Assembly (NCBI RefSeq): GCF_030766935.1 | Contig: NZ_JASERL010000017.1 | Span: forward strand, 62,001 to 126,000 | Length of the DNA: 64,000 bases | Reading direction: 5' to 3' | Source of the DNA: Streptomyces sp. KL109B | GTDB taxonomy: Bacteria > Actinomycetota > Actinomycetes > Streptomycetales > Streptomycetaceae | Shown here: positions 16,371 to 25,716 of the stretch, in pieces | Layout of the letters: each line of letters starts with the position of its first letter | Position numbering within the stretch: position 1 is the stretch's first letter | Translations under genes and position numbers: made by a program | Notes under the pieces: generated by a model | Database searches by the model: none | What the model was told of the DNA's origin: nothing | The model's input: only the letters and a program-made list of their open reading frames with translations

Positions 16371-17237
16371 GTGAAGACAAGTAGCACTGAGGGTGGGCCG
16401 CTGCATCAGCGGCTCGGCGCCGAGTTCCGGCGGCGCATCGAGGCGGGGGAGTGGCCCGAAGGGGTGCCCGTGCCGAGTGAGGCGCAGCTCTGCGAGGAGT
16501 TCGGCACCTCGCGCGGCCCCGTACGACAGGCGCTCGCGCAGCTGCGGGCGGACGGGCATCTGGTCGGCGGGCGCGGCAAGCCGCCCGTCGCCCGGAAGGT
16601 CACGCCCTCGCAGCCGTTCGCGTCGCTGATGTCGTTCACGCAGTGGGCCGAGTCCATCGGGCGCACCCCCGGCCAGCACACCGTGGAGGTGGCCAGGCGC
16701 GGCGCGCACCCCGAGGCCGCCGCCCGCCTCGGCCTCGACGAGGGCGCGCCCGCCGTCGACCTGGTCCGGCTGCGCAGCCTCGACGACGTGCCGGCGATGG
16801 TCGAGCGGTCCACGTTCGTCCTCGACGTCGGCTCGCACCTGTTCGCGTTCGACCCCGACGAGGGCTCCGTCTACGGCACGCTCACCTCGCGCGGCGTCGA
16901 CCTGAACCACGCCCGACACACCATCGACGCGGTCGCCGCGTCCCCCCAGGACGCCGAACTCCTCGGCGTCGAACCAGGCCAACCCCTGCTCCGCGTAAGG
17001 AGGTTGGCGTACACGGGCGACGGCAGGCCCGTCGAGTACGCGGACGACCGCTATCTGCCGGCCATGGCCACGTTCACCATCGAGAACACCATGGACGGCC
17101 GCACCGTCGCGGCCCGCGGCGGCACCCCCGACACGACAAGCGCCACTACCAGCACCCGCATCAGTCCGAGTACCAGCACCCGCACCAGTGCGAGTACCAG
17201 CACCCGCACCAGCACCACACGTAAGGAAGTCCAGTGA
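16371..17237 (+). CDS. GntR family regulator, HutC/UTRA type
   Basis: A 288-residue regulator. Winged HTH about residues 10-75 (VPSEAQLCEEFGTSRGPVRQALAQL) and UTRA ligand domain about 90-245. Start is GTG 16371. The last 30 residues are a low-complexity Thr/Ser/Arg tail encoded by a 24-bp triplicate repeat and are not part of the family. It lies between the FAD oxidase (divergent) and the phosphonatase-like gene, whose GTG overlaps its TGA, so it likely senses a phosphonate and controls the module. Confidence 0.87.
   Translation: MKTSSTEGGPLHQRLGAEFRRRIEAGEWPEGVPVPSEAQLCEEFGTSRGPVRQALAQLRADGHLVGGRGKPPVARKVTPSQPFASLMSFTQWAESIGRTPGQHTVEVARRGAHPEAAARLGLDEGAPAVDLVRLRSLDDVPAMVERSTFVLDVGSHLFAFDPDEGSVYGTLTSRGVDLNHARHTIDAVAASPQDAELLGVEPGQPLLRVRRLAYTGDGRPVEYADDRYLPAMATFTIENTMDGRTVAARGGTPDTTSATTSTRISPSTSTRTSASTSTRTSTTRKEVQ
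17147..17218 (+). repeat. 24-bp in-frame tandem repeat, three copies
   Basis: Three successive 24-bp units starting TACCAGCACCCGCA encode TSTRISPS, TSTRTSAS and TSTRTSTT at the C-terminus of the GntR protein. The unit length is a multiple of three, so copy-number change would keep the frame. Confidence 0.85.
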
Positions 17238-17923
17238 TCGATCTCGCCGTCTTCGACATGGCAGGCACCACCATCGACGAGCACGGTGCCGTATACGAAG
17301 CGTTGCGGCACGCCGTCGAGGCCACCGGTGTCACCGTCGACCCGGTCGACCTGCAGACCTGGATGGGCACCGACAAGCGCGAGGCCATCGCCGCGCTCGT
17401 CCGTATCGGCGGCGGCGCCCCCGACGCGGACCTGGTCGAGCGGCAGTACGCGGCCTTCCGCACGTACCTGCGCGAGAGCTACGCGGAGCGTCCCCCGCAG
17501 CCGATCGCCCACGCCGACAAGGCACTTGAGCAACTGCGGGCCAGTGGCATCAAGGTCGCCCTCACCACCGGTTTCAGCGCCGACGTGGCACTGCCCCTGC
17601 TCGAATCGCTCGGCTGGTCCACCGGTGAGGGCGGCAACCTCGACGCGGTCGTCACCTCCGACGAGGTGCCGCGCGGCCGCCCCGCCCCGTACATGATCCA
17701 GCGCGCGATGGAGAAGACCGGGGTCATCGACGTACGGAAGGTCCTCGTGGCCGGGGACACCGTCGTCGACATGGAAGCCGGGTTCAACGCGGGAGCGGGT
17801 GTCGTGGTCGGCGTGCTCACGGGTCAGCTCACCCGCGAGCAGCTCGAACTCCACCCGCACAGCTACGTGTTGGACGGCGTCGCCGACATCCCCGGCCTCC
17901 CGGAGGCGCGCCCCGTCAGCTGA
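17234..17923 (+). CDS. Phosphonatase-like HAD hydrolase (PhnX-like, TIGR03351)
   Basis: A 229-residue HAD protein with the diagnostic phosphonatase features: motif I is D8-MAGTT rather than DxDxT, the cap domain has the Schiff-base lysine K48 in MGTDKREAI, and the usual late lysine is replaced by arginine (PRGRPAP, R147/R149). In PhnX the lysine forms an imine with phosphonoacetaldehyde and the C-P bond is cleaved. TIGR03351 proteins are thought to act on a related aldehyde, perhaps hydroxylated. GTG start overlaps the GntR stop (GTGA); AAGGAAG precedes it. The last 8 bp overlap the convergent pgm gene. Confidence 0.88.
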   Translation: MIDLAVFDMAGTTIDEHGAVYEALRHAVEATGVTVDPVDLQTWMGTDKREAIAALVRIGGGAPDADLVERQYAAFRTYLRESYAERPPQPIAHADKALEQLRASGIKVALTTGFSADVALPLLESLGWSTGEGGNLDAVVTSDEVPRGRPAPYMIQRAMEKTGVIDVRKVLVAGDTVVDMEAGFNAGAGVVVGVLTGQLTREQLELHPHSYVLDGVADIPGLPEARPVS

Positions 17924-19550
17924 GCGCCGCGTCCACGATCGCCTGCGCCTCGCTCTGCACCTGGGCGAGGTGTTCGGCGCCGTGGAAGGACTCGGCGTAG
18001 ATCTTGTAGACGTCCTCCGTGCCGCTGGGCCGGGCCGCGAACCAGGCGTTCTCGGTGGTGACCTTGAGGCCGCCGATGGCCGCGCCGTTGCCCGGAGCCT
18101 CGGAGAGGCGGGCCGTGATCGGCTCGCCCGCGAGGGTGTCGGCGGTGATCGCGTCGCCGGTCAGCCGCGCGAGCCGGGCCTTCTGCTCCTTGGTGGCCTT
18201 GGCGTCGATGCGGGCGTACGCGGCGCCGGACGCGCCGTGCTCGGCGGCGAGTTCGGCGTAGTACACCGAAGGTGTCTTCCCGGTGACGGCGGTGATCTCG
18301 GCGGCGAGCAGGGCCAGCAGGATGCCGTCCTTGTCGGTGGTCCACACGCTGCCGTCGGTGCGGACGAAGCTCGCCCCGGCGCTCTCCTCGCCGCCGAAGG
18401 CCACGGACCCGTCGACGAGTCCGGGCACGAACCACTTGAACCCGACGGGTACTTCGACGAGTTCGCGGCCGAGCGAGGCGGCGATCCGGTCGATGACGGC
18501 GGACGACACGAGCGTCTTGCCGATGGCCGCCGACGCCGACCAGTGGGGCCGGTGGCTGAACAGGTAGTGGATGGCGACGGCCAGGTAGTGGTTCGGGTTC
18601 ATCAGGCCCGCGTCCGGGGTGACGATGCCGTGCCGGTCGGCGTCGGCGTCGTTGCCGGTCAGCAGGTCGAAGTCGTGGCGCCGCGCGAGGACGGAGGCCA
18701 TCGCGGGGGCGGACGACGGATCCATGCGGATCTTGCCGTCCCAGTCGAGCGTCATGAAACGCCACGTCGGGTCGGTCTGCGGGTTCACGACGGTCAGGTC
18801 GAGCCCGTACATCTCGGCGATCCGCGCCCAGTAGTTCACGCTCGCCCCGCCCAGCGGATCGGCGCCGACGCGCACACCGCTCGCCCGGATGGCGTCGATG
18901 TCGACGATGTTCGCGAGGTCCTCTACGTAGCGCTCACGGAAGTCGTACGGCTCCCAGGACTCGGTGTCCGCCGTGCGCGGCGCCCAACTGGCGTCCGCGA
19001 GCAGCTCGTTGGCGCGGTCCGCGATCCATGCGGTCATGGTGGAGTCGGCGGGGCCGCCGTGCGGCGGGTTGTACTTGAAGCCGCCGTCGCGGGGCGGGTT
19101 GTGGCTGGGCGTGATGACGATGCCGTCGGCGCGCTCGGCGGCATCGTCGGCCTTGTCCCGGTTCCAGGCCAGGATCGCGTGGCTGAGCGCGGGCGTCGGC
19201 ACGAAGTCCTCGTGCGCGTCGGCCAGCACCCGCACCCCGTGTGCCGCGAGCACACCCAGGGCGGTCTTGAGGGCGGGCCGGGACAGGGCGTGGGTGTCCG
19301 GGCCGATGAAGAGGGGGCCCGTGATGCCCTCGGCGGTGCGGTGCTCGACGATCGCCTGGGTGATCGCGGCGATGTGCCTCTCGTTGAAGGCGCCGTCGAG
19401 GCTGGAGCCGCGGTGGCCGCTCGTGCCGAACACGACGCGCTGCTCGGGGCGTGTGACGTCGGGCCGCCTCGTGTAGTAGGCGTCGATCAGCTCGTCGACG
19501 TCGACGAGGTCGCCCGGCAGGGCGGGGGTTCCTGAGCGCTCAGCAGTCAT
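17916..19550 (-). CDS. pgm: Phosphoglucomutase (alpha-D-glucose phosphate-specific)
   Basis: A 544-residue phosphohexomutase, the usual length for bacterial Pgm. It has [12 protein letters not shown] near the start, the phosphoserine loop [11 protein letters not shown], the metal loop [10 protein letters not shown], the sugar loop GGEESAG and the phosphate loop [11 protein letters not shown]. It interconverts glucose-1-phosphate and glucose-6-phosphate in glycogen, trehalose and wall-precursor metabolism. ATG 19550 gives the standard N-terminus. An in-frame open extension upstream through the 18-bp repeats has no start signal and is not counted. Confidence 0.95.
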   Translation of the reverse strand: MTAERSGTPALPGDLVDVDELIDAYYTRRPDVTRPEQRVVFGTSGHRGSSLDGAFNERHIAAITQAIVEHRTAEGITGPLFIGPDTHALSRPALKTALGVLAAHGVRVLADAHEDFVPTPALSHAILAWNRDKADDAAERADGIVITPSHNPPRDGGFKYNPPHGGPADSTMTAWIADRANELLADASWAPRTADTESWEPYDFRERYVEDLANIVDIDAIRASGVRVGADPLGGASVNYWARIAEMYGLDLTVVNPQTDPTWRFMTLDWDGKIRMDPSSAPAMASVLARRHDFDLLTGNDADADRHGIVTPDAGLMNPNHYLAVAIHYLFSHRPHWSASAAIGKTLVSSAVIDRIAASLGRELVEVPVGFKWFVPGLVDGSVAFGGEESAGASFVRTDGSVWTTDKDGILLALLAAEITAVTGKTPSVYYAELAAEHGASGAAYARIDAKATKEQKARLARLTGDAITADTLAGEPITARLSEAPGNGAAIGGLKVTTENAWFAARPSGTEDVYKIYAESFHGAEHLAQVQSEAQAIVDAALS

Positions 19551-19640
19551 GGCAGCAGTCTCCCACCTGCGCCTATGAAGAAAAGCGGGCGGCACAGGCG
19601 GGAGACAGGAACGCGTGGACGATGGCCGAAACAGCCCCTG

Positions 19641-19712
19641 CTCGGCCAAGAGTCCGCACTCGGCCAAGAGTCTGCACCCGGCCAAGAGCCCGCACTCGGC
19701 CACGAGCCCCTA
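19641..19712. repeat. 18-bp tandem repeat, four copies, ending on a stop codon
   Basis: Four units of 18 bp beginning CTCGGCCAAGAGTCCGCA run from 19641 to 19712. The last unit ends with the complement of the TAG stop of the ClpN-HTH gene. Read on the minus strand, the other copies have TGC where the stop is, and would encode LLAECG-like hexapeptides. Confidence 0.85.
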
Positions 19713-20453
19713 CTCGGCCCCGGACTCCTCCTGGTTCTTCACGATCTCCGCGAGCGTCGCGAGGACCTGCGACTCGGCCTGCTCCTTGTCGATACCGAGC
19801 CCGTGCAGCAGGCCCGAACCGTTCTCGTGCTCAAGGAGTGCGAGCAGGATGTGCTCGGTGCCGACGTAGTTGTGGCCGAGGCGCAGCGCCTCGCGGAACG
19901 TCAGCTCCAGGGACTTCTTGGCGTCGGCGTCGAACGGCACCAGCGCCGGCATGTCGTCGGACGTCTCGGGCAGCCGCTCCGTGGCGGCCTGCCGCACGGT
20001 GTCGAGCAGCACGTCCTGCGCGAGGATCGCCTTGGCGGCGAGGCCCTCCGGCTCGTGCAGCAGGCCGAGCACCAGGTGCGCGGGCGTGATGGTGGCGTTG
20101 TTCGCGGCGCGGGCCTCGTTCTGCGCTGAGACGATCACGTTGCGGGCGCGCTCGGTGTAGTGATTGAAGCCCTGGCCGGAGTTGAGGTCGTTCTCGGACC
20201 CCTTGGGCACGAAGCGCTTCTGGGCGGCCTGCCGTGTGACGCCCATGCTCTTGCCGATCTCCGTCCAGGAGGCGCCGGAGCGGCGGGCCTGGTCGACGAA
20301 GTGGCCGATCAGATGGTCGGCGACGTCACCGAGGTGGTCCGCGGCGATGACGGCGTTCTGGAGTTGGTCGAGTGCGTCGGTGTTGGACTTCTTGATGGCC
20401 TCGATCAGGTCGTCGAGACGGATGTTGGGTGAGCTGCCGCCGGAGTTCGTCAT
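19710..20453 (-). CDS. Clp N-terminal-domain protein with HTH, no ATPase domain
   Basis: A 247-residue protein. Residues about 55-85 form an HTH (SWTEIGKSMGVTRQAAQKRF). Two Clp_N repeats follow (about 95-160 and 170-240), with ITPAHLVLGLLHEPEGLAAK and YVGTEHILLALLEHENGSGL as in ClpA/ClpC substrate-entry domains. It lacks the AAA+ modules, so it may be a DNA-binding adaptor or a regulator tied to Clp proteolysis. A promoter with -35 TTGACG and -10 TACGGT ends 6 bp before the ATG, so the message is probably leaderless. Confidence 0.83.
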   Translation of the reverse strand: MTNSGGSSPNIRLDDLIEAIKKSNTDALDQLQNAVIAADHLGDVADHLIGHFVDQARRSGASWTEIGKSMGVTRQAAQKRFVPKGSENDLNSGQGFNHYTERARNVIVSAQNEARAANNATITPAHLVLGLLHEPEGLAAKAILAQDVLLDTVRQAATERLPETSDDMPALVPFDADAKKSLELTFREALRLGHNYVGTEHILLALLEHENGSGLLHGLGIDKEQAESQVLATLAEIVKNQEESGAE

Positions 20454-20459
20454 GATGCA

Positions 20460-20500
20460 ACCGTAGGTTGACAGCGCTTCGCCGTCAACCCGAAGTTGAC
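20460..20500 (-). promoter_or_regulatory. Promoter and inverted repeat of the ClpN-HTH gene
   Basis: On the minus strand TTGACG (20488-20483), a 17-nt spacer and TACGGT (20465-20460) lie directly before ATG 20453. The spacer is framed by GGTTGAC (20466-20472) and GTCAACC (20484-20490), a perfect 7-bp dyad, and a third GTTGAC lies at 20495-20500. The gene's own HTH may bind here. Confidence 0.65.
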
Positions 20501-20633
20501 ACTCGCCGGTAGAGGCTGTCCGCGCCGGGTCTTCGCGAGCGAGTAGTACCCCTGGTGCGCGATGAACCCCCGGCGTCGTACGGACCCTCGCCGGCGGGGA
20601 AACCCCTTGATCGCTCAGCCAGTTGAAAGGCGT

Positions 20634-20671
20634 GCACGCACTAACGGGCTTGATGTCCCGTTAGTGCGTGC
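20634..20671. terminator. Strong hairpin terminator after the GH87-like gene
   Basis: GCACGCACTAACGGG and CCCGTTAGTGCGTGC form a perfect 15-bp stem with an 8-nt loop, 40 bp after the stop of the minus-strand hydrolase gene. No T tract is present, as is usual for Streptomyces. Confidence 0.8.
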
Positions 20672-20710
20672 CGTGGCTGTAGCAGGATCAAGGACGGTAA
20701 CTCGGGCTGC

Positions 20711-23700
20711 CTACGGCTGAAGGTTGATCTTGAACGTCGACGTCGTATTGCGGACGTCCACCGCGTTGTCACTCAACTTCAGGTTGTGGAACGTGACTTC
20801 ACCGACCGCCGGGCCCTGGCCCGCCTCCGGCATCTCGTTCGCCCACAGCCCGAAGCCGGACTTCGCGTCGTAGGCGTCACCGCTCTTGCGGGCGCCGGTG
20901 ATCGTCACGTCCGTGAGGATCGTGTCCTTGATGGGGTATTGAGGCTGGCCTCCCACGTAGTTGGTCTGGAACATGACTCCGCTGTACGTCGGGTCGACGA
21001 TGTCGACGTCATTGACGCGGATCCCCTGGAACACCTTCGACGCCGAGAACATCCAGATGCCGGGGAAGGTCTGCCCGCCCCAGAAGTGCCCGCCGGAGCG
21101 GACGATCGAGGTGTTCTCCAGCTTCGTCGGCCCCGTGCCGAAGCCGTTCATCGGATACCCGAAGTCCAGCGAGCTGATGGTGACTCCGGAGTAGACGAGG
21201 GTGTCCGCGATGAGGATGTTGCGGAACGTGTTGTCGTAGCCGCCGTACACCGCGATGCCCGCCGCCCGCCACGTGAGCAGCGAGGTCAGGTTCTCGTACA
21301 CGTTGTTCTTCTCGTCGGCGCCGCCCGCGTCGATCGCCGAGAACAGCGCGAAGCTGTCGTCGCCGGTCGCCCGCGACTCGTTGTTGACGACGTGGTTGTC
21401 CGTCGACCCGTTCGTCATGTTGACGCCGTCGGCGAACGTGTCACGGATCCGGGCGTTCTTGATGGTGATGTTGTCGGTGTTGGCGCCCCAGTACAGGCAC
21501 ACCGTGTGCTCGTTCCAGATGTCGTCGATGGTGATGTTCGCGACGTTCGAGAAGTCGAAGACCTTGCCGGGTCCGTCGATGCGCGACGTGTAGTTCCCGA
21601 AGAAGGAGAAGTGCGCGAACGTCGAACCGTTGGCGCTCGCCTCCGCCCGGAAGCCCGCGTCCGTGTTCTCCTGCGACGACGGCGTGTGGAACCGCGTGAA
21701 CCACGGGCCCGCGCCGACGACCTTGACCGCCTTCCCGTACACCTGGAACTTGTTCGACGTCTCGTAGTCACCCGCCGGCAGATACACGCCGACGAGCTTG
21801 CCGCTCGTGTCCATCCGCACCTTGTCCAGCGCGTCCTGCACGGCCTGGTGCGAGAAGCCGGTCGGCACGGCGTACGCCGCCGGGTCCGGGTTGGGGAGCT
21901 GCTTCGCCTCCTCGAAGTTCACGAAGTCGACCGCGTACGTGGAGTCGTTCGCGGCGTCCTTCTGCAACCGGATCTTGCTGCCCTGCGGGACGGTCGTGCC
22001 GAGCAGCAGGTTCGCCTCGTCGTAGATGTGCCGGGGCGCGCCCGAACCGGGGGAGTTGCCGGGCCCGGTCTCGGACCCGTACAGCCACGCGTACTTCGAC
22101 GTCAGGTCGATGGCCTTCAGGAACGTGCCGTCGACGTACACGTTCAGCGTCGAGTTCTTGCCTCCGCCGCCCGCCGCGTCCGGCATCGAGACACGGGTGA
22201 CGAGCGTGTTCGTCGGCGCCTTCGTGGTGAACTCGACGTAGCTGCCGGTGGATTCGAGCGTGACGGCCTTGCGGCCCGAGGCCTCTCCGGCTATGTCGCC
22301 GACGGTCCGGTTCGGGCCGACGACCTTCGCGCCGCCGCCGACCGTGCCGTCCTCCGCCTCGTACATGTCGTACGGCATGCTGGCGCCGCGCCCCACGAAC
22401 AGGGGCTGCGTGGACGTGTTGTTGGCGCGCTTGACCGGGAGCTCGTTCGCGTCGTCGGCGATCACCGTCTTCACCGTGAACTTGCCCTTGCCCGCCGTCC
22501 ACGTGCCCAGCTTCACCGCGGGCGCGGTGTCACCGGCCGCGATCGTCCCGTCGTACGAGCCGGTGAGCGTCTTGACGACGCTGCCGCCGGAGTCGGTGAC
22601 GGTGAGCGTGATGCCGTGCGCACCACTCGAACTCGCCTGATTTCCTTGGTTCTTGACGGCGACCGAGAAGTTCACGGTGTCGCCCTCGCTCGGCGCGCTC
22701 GGCGACCACGCCACCGAGGACGCCACCAGGTCCGCGCTCGTCACCGGCTTCACGACCAGGTTCGTCGGGCTCGTGTAGTCGTTGTTCGCCTCGTCGCGCT
22801 CCACGACCAGCTTGCTCGCGTCGGCGACCGCGCCCACCTGGTACGAGCCCGCCTCGTGCGCGCCGATCTCCGCGCTCACCGTGGCCGACGCACCGGCCGC
22901 GAGCGCGCCCACAGGGCTGTTGCCCACCTTCTGCGAGCCCAGCTTGAAGTCGACGTCCGTCGCGTCGGACGGCTCGGTGCCCGCGTTGCGCACCGTCGCC
23001 GACAGCGTGATCTTGTCGGACTCGACCGGTGACTCCGGCTTCGACGTGATGCCCGTGACGACGAGATCCGGGTTCGGTGCGGGCTCGCCCAGCACCTGGA
23101 ACTCCGCCAACTGGCCCGCCGTACCACCGGAGTTGGCTGTGAAGACGAGCCGTACGTCCGCGACGCGCGCGGTCAGCGGAATGGTCACCTTGTTTCCGCT
23201 CGCCGGATCGAAGCCGTACTCCTTCGCCGCAGCCAGCGTCGTGAACTCCGACGCCTTCTGCTCGCGCCCCAGCACCTCGATCCTCTGCGTGCGCGCCGAC
23301 CACACCGCGTCCGGGTTCAGCTTCAGGACGAGCGAGTCGACATCCGCGTTCGCCCCCAGCTTCACGGTCAGGCTGTTCGGGTACGAGCCCGGGGCGCCCT
23401 CCCAGTACGTGCTGGTGTCGTCGTCCACCGCGTTCTCCGCTACGTACGAGTACACGGACGACGACGCCGACACCGGCTTTCCGGCCGCCAGGTTCGCGGA
23501 CTCGGTCGTGGAGCCGTTGCGGGTCACGGAGTTGCTGGGGGCGGACTCGTTGCCCGCCGCGTCCTTCGCGCGCACGTAGTACGTCACCGTCGCCGACGCG
23601 GGCTGCGTGTCGGTGTACGAAGTGACGTCACCGGCAAGGGACTTGAGCAGCTTTCCGTTCGCGTACACGTCGTACGCGGTGACCTTCACGTTGTCCGTCG

Positions 23701-25024
23701 AGGCCCGCCAGTCGAGCTTGACCTGGCCCTTCGTCTCCTCCGTGAAGGAGAGCGTGCCGGGCGCGGTGGGCGCTTGCGTGTCACCCGAATCGCCCTTGCG
23801 GGTCACGGAGTTGCTGTTCGGCGACTGGTTGCCCGCCGCGTCCTTCGCGCGGACGTAGTACGTCAGCGTGGCCGAGGCCGGCTGCGTGTCCGTGTAGGTG
23901 AGGGTGTCGCCGTCGACCGAGGCGCGCAGCTGCCCGTCCGCGTAGACGTCGTACCCGGTGACCTTGGTGTTGTCGGTCGCCGCCTTCCACGTCAGCTTGA
24001 TCTGGCCGGTCGAGGGCTCCGTGTACGCGAGTCCGGACGGCGCCGTGGGGGCCTCGGTGTCACCGGTCGTCGGCCCGTACACCTCCAACTCGCTGAGCTG
24101 GCCCGCTGGTTGGCGCGTGTTGGCCGTCACGAGCACCCGCACGTAGCGCGTCGTCACCGCGTCGAACGTGATGTTCTGCGCCTGCCCGCCGGCCGCGCTG
24201 AACTCGTACGCCTTCGAAGCCGCCAGGTCCGTGAAGTCGGAGCCGTTCGTGCTGCCCTTCACCGCCAGCGTCTGCGTACGGGTCTCCCAGCTCGACGGCA
24301 GCCGCAGCGTCACCCGGTTCACCCGCACCGACGCGCCGAGGTCCACCTGCACCCACTGGGGCAGCGCGTCGTTCTTGCTCTCCCAGTAGCTGGAGATGTC
24401 GCCGTCGCCCGCGTTGGCCGCCGCGTACGTCTGCGTCACGGAGCTCGCCGTGAACGTCTTGCCACGCGCCAGGTTGGCCGAGGAGTCGGTCGCGCCGTTC
24501 ACCTCGAGCTCCGCCAACTGGGCCGCCTTCCAGCCGGAGTTGGCGGTCACGACGACCCGCACGAACCGGGTCTGCGTCGCGGGGAACGAGACGCTCACCG
24601 TGTTCCCCGAACCGGGCGAGAAGGCGTACTGCGCCGAGGACTTGAGGGTGTCGAACGTCGTGCCGTCGGCGCTGCCCTGCACCGACAACGTCTGCGTACG
24701 GCTCTCCCACGAGGCCGGCAGGCGCAGCGTCACCTCGTCGACGCGGGCGGCCGAACCCAGGTCGACCTGCGCCCACTGCGGCCAGTCGTCGCCCGAACTC
24801 TCCCAGTACGTCGAGGAGTTGCCGTCGGAGACGTTCGCCGAGCCGTACCCCGACTTCGCGCTGCTCGCCTTGGTCTGCGCGCCCGCCGCGAGGTTGGGGC
24901 CGCCCGCCGCCTGCGCGGCCACGGCAGGGAGGCCGAGGAGGGCGAGGGCGAGCGCCAGGAACACCACCGGGAGGCCCCGCCACCTCCGTCTCCCGTCGGA
25001 TCTGAACACGCTCTGCCCGTTCAT
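20711..25024 (-). CDS. Secreted multidomain glycosidase, probable GH87 alpha-1,3-glucanase/mycodextranase
   Basis: A 1437-residue secreted protein. Signal peptide about 1-40, two discoidin (F5/8 C, CBM32-like) domains about 43-315, two FN3 domains about 325-505, a third discoidin about 508-650, two CARDB domains about 655-865, a CBM35/6-like module about 880-1035 (YEAEDGTVGGGAKV) and a right-handed beta-helix about 1045-1437. The helix carries D1199 in FADGVN and D1222-D1223 in ATGDDSFA; the 23/24 spacing equals that of the three catalytic aspartates reported for GH87 alpha-1,3-glucanase. It would degrade fungal or bacterial alpha-1,3-glucan outside the cell. Assignment to GH87 is by motif and is not certain. 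Confidence 0.78.
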   Translation of the reverse strand: MNGQSVFRSDGRRRWRGLPVVFLALALALLGLPAVAAQAAGGPNLAAGAQTKASSAKSGYGSANVSDGNSSTYWESSGDDWPQWAQVDLGSAARVDEVTLRLPASWESRTQTLSVQGSADGTTFDTLKSSAQYAFSPGSGNTVSVSFPATQTRFVRVVVTANSGWKAAQLAELEVNGATDSSANLARGKTFTASSVTQTYAAANAGDGDISSYWESKNDALPQWVQVDLGASVRVNRVTLRLPSSWETRTQTLAVKGSTNGSDFTDLAASKAYEFSAAGGQAQNITFDAVTTRYVRVLVTANTRQPAGQLSELEVYGPTTGDTEAPTAPSGLAYTEPSTGQIKLTWKAATDNTKVTGYDVYADGQLRASVDGDTLTYTDTQPASATLTYYVRAKDAAGNQSPNSNSVTRKGDSGDTQAPTAPGTLSFTEETKGQVKLDWRASTDNVKVTAYDVYANGKLLKSLAGDVTSYTDTQPASATVTYYVRAKDAAGNESAPSNSVTRNGSTTESANLAAGKPVSASSSVYSYVAENAVDDDTSTYWEGAPGSYPNSLTVKLGANADVDSLVLKLNPDAVWSARTQRIEVLGREQKASEFTTLAAAKEYGFDPASGNKVTIPLTARVADVRLVFTANSGGTAGQLAEFQVLGEPAPNPDLVVTGITSKPESPVESDKITLSATVRNAGTEPSDATDVDFKLGSQKVGNSPVGALAAGASATVSAEIGAHEAGSYQVGAVADASKLVVERDEANNDYTSPTNLVVKPVTSADLVASSVAWSPSAPSEGDTVNFSVAVKNQGNQASSSGAHGITLTVTDSGGSVVKTLTGSYDGTIAAGDTAPAVKLGTWTAGKGKFTVKTVIADDANELPVKRANNTSTQPLFVGRGASMPYDMYEAEDGTVGGGAKVVGPNRTVGDIAGEASGRKAVTLESTGSYVEFTTKAPTNTLVTRVSMPDAAGGGGKNSTLNVYVDGTFLKAIDLTSKYAWLYGSETGPGNSPGSGAPRHIYDEANLLLGTTVPQGSKIRLQKDAANDSTYAVDFVNFEEAKQLPNPDPAAYAVPTGFSHQAVQDALDKVRMDTSGKLVGVYLPAGDYETSNKFQVYGKAVKVVGAGPWFTRFHTPSSQENTDAGFRAEASANGSTFAHFSFFGNYTSRIDGPGKVFDFSNVANITIDDIWNEHTVCLYWGANTDNITIKNARIRDTFADGVNMTNGSTDNHVVNNESRATGDDSFALFSAIDAGGADEKNNVYENLTSLLTWRAAGIAVYGGYDNTFRNILIADTLVYSGVTISSLDFGYPMNGFGTGPTKLENTSIVRSGGHFWGGQTFPGIWMFSASKVFQGIRVNDVDIVDPTYSGVMFQTNYVGGQPQYPIKDTILTDVTITGARKSGDAYDAKSGFGLWANEMPEAGQGPAVGEVTFHNLKLSDNAVDVRNTTSTFKINLQP

Positions 25025-25218
25025 GCTGCTCCTGTTCCGGCGTCGTCGAGCCGACGCCGTTGTGAGTGAAATGAAGGACGTGCATCAGGTTCTTGCGTTC
25101 AGTTGTTGGAGAATTGCAGAGCTGTGTCGCCGAGTCCACTGTTTGAACAGAGGTAGTTGCGGTGGGGGAGAATCGAAGGCACCACGAACCGCCGCACCAT
25201 GCCAGGGGAGTCAGACCG

Positions 25219-25716
25219 ATGCCCGCAGCTCACGTCACCCTCGCCGACGTCCTCGGCGCCGCCGCGCCGGACGCCACCGGCGCCCTCTGGCGGCTCGACG
25301 GCGCGGCCCGCCAGCTCGACGCCAACGTCGTGCGCCTACGGCCCGGCGGGGGAGGCGACGCGTACGTGGAGGGCGAACTCGACGTGCTCCTCCTCGTCGT
25401 CGAGGGGCACGGAACGCTCCACTGGGCGGGCGAGGGCGAGGAGTTGGCGCCCGGCACCCTCGTGTTCGTGCCGCGCGGCGAACGGCGCGCGGTCAGCGCG
25501 GGCGACGCGGGGCTCGTCTACGTCACGGCCCACCGCAGGCGCCCCGGAATGACGATCCGCCGCGCCGAACCGCAGGTCGCGGCCGAGGGCGGCGAAGCGC
25601 CCTGCCTGCTGCCGCGCGTGTGCGCCTCCTGCGGCCGGGCCGCCGAGGACGCGGGGGCGCTGTACTGCGCCCGGTGCGGGGAGCGCCTCGAAGCGCAGGG
25701 TTCCGGTCGACCTTGA
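25219..25716 (+). CDS. Cupin protein with C-terminal zinc ribbon
   Basis: A 165-residue protein. Residues about 30-115 form a cupin (LLLVVEGHGTLHWAGEGEEL, LVFVPRGERRAV). Residues about 133-155 have two CxxC pairs (CASCGRAAEDAGALYCARCG), a zinc ribbon rarely joined to cupins. AGGGGAG lies 8 nt before ATG 25219. It is divergent from the GH87-like gene, but the 194-bp region between them shows no clear dyad. Possible role: a small-molecule or metal sensor, or an unknown enzyme. Confidence 0.72.
   Translation: MPAAHVTLADVLGAAAPDATGALWRLDGAARQLDANVVRLRPGGGGDAYVEGELDVLLLVVEGHGTLHWAGEGEELAPGTLVFVPRGERRAVSAGDAGLVYVTAHRRRPGMTIRRAEPQVAAEGGEAPCLLPRVCASCGRAAEDAGALYCARCGERLEAQGSGRP

Noticed and set aside
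19551-19703. In-frame N-terminal extension of pgm through the 18-bp repeats
   Set aside because: No ribosome site at its start, and Pgm proteins begin near the ATG at 19550.
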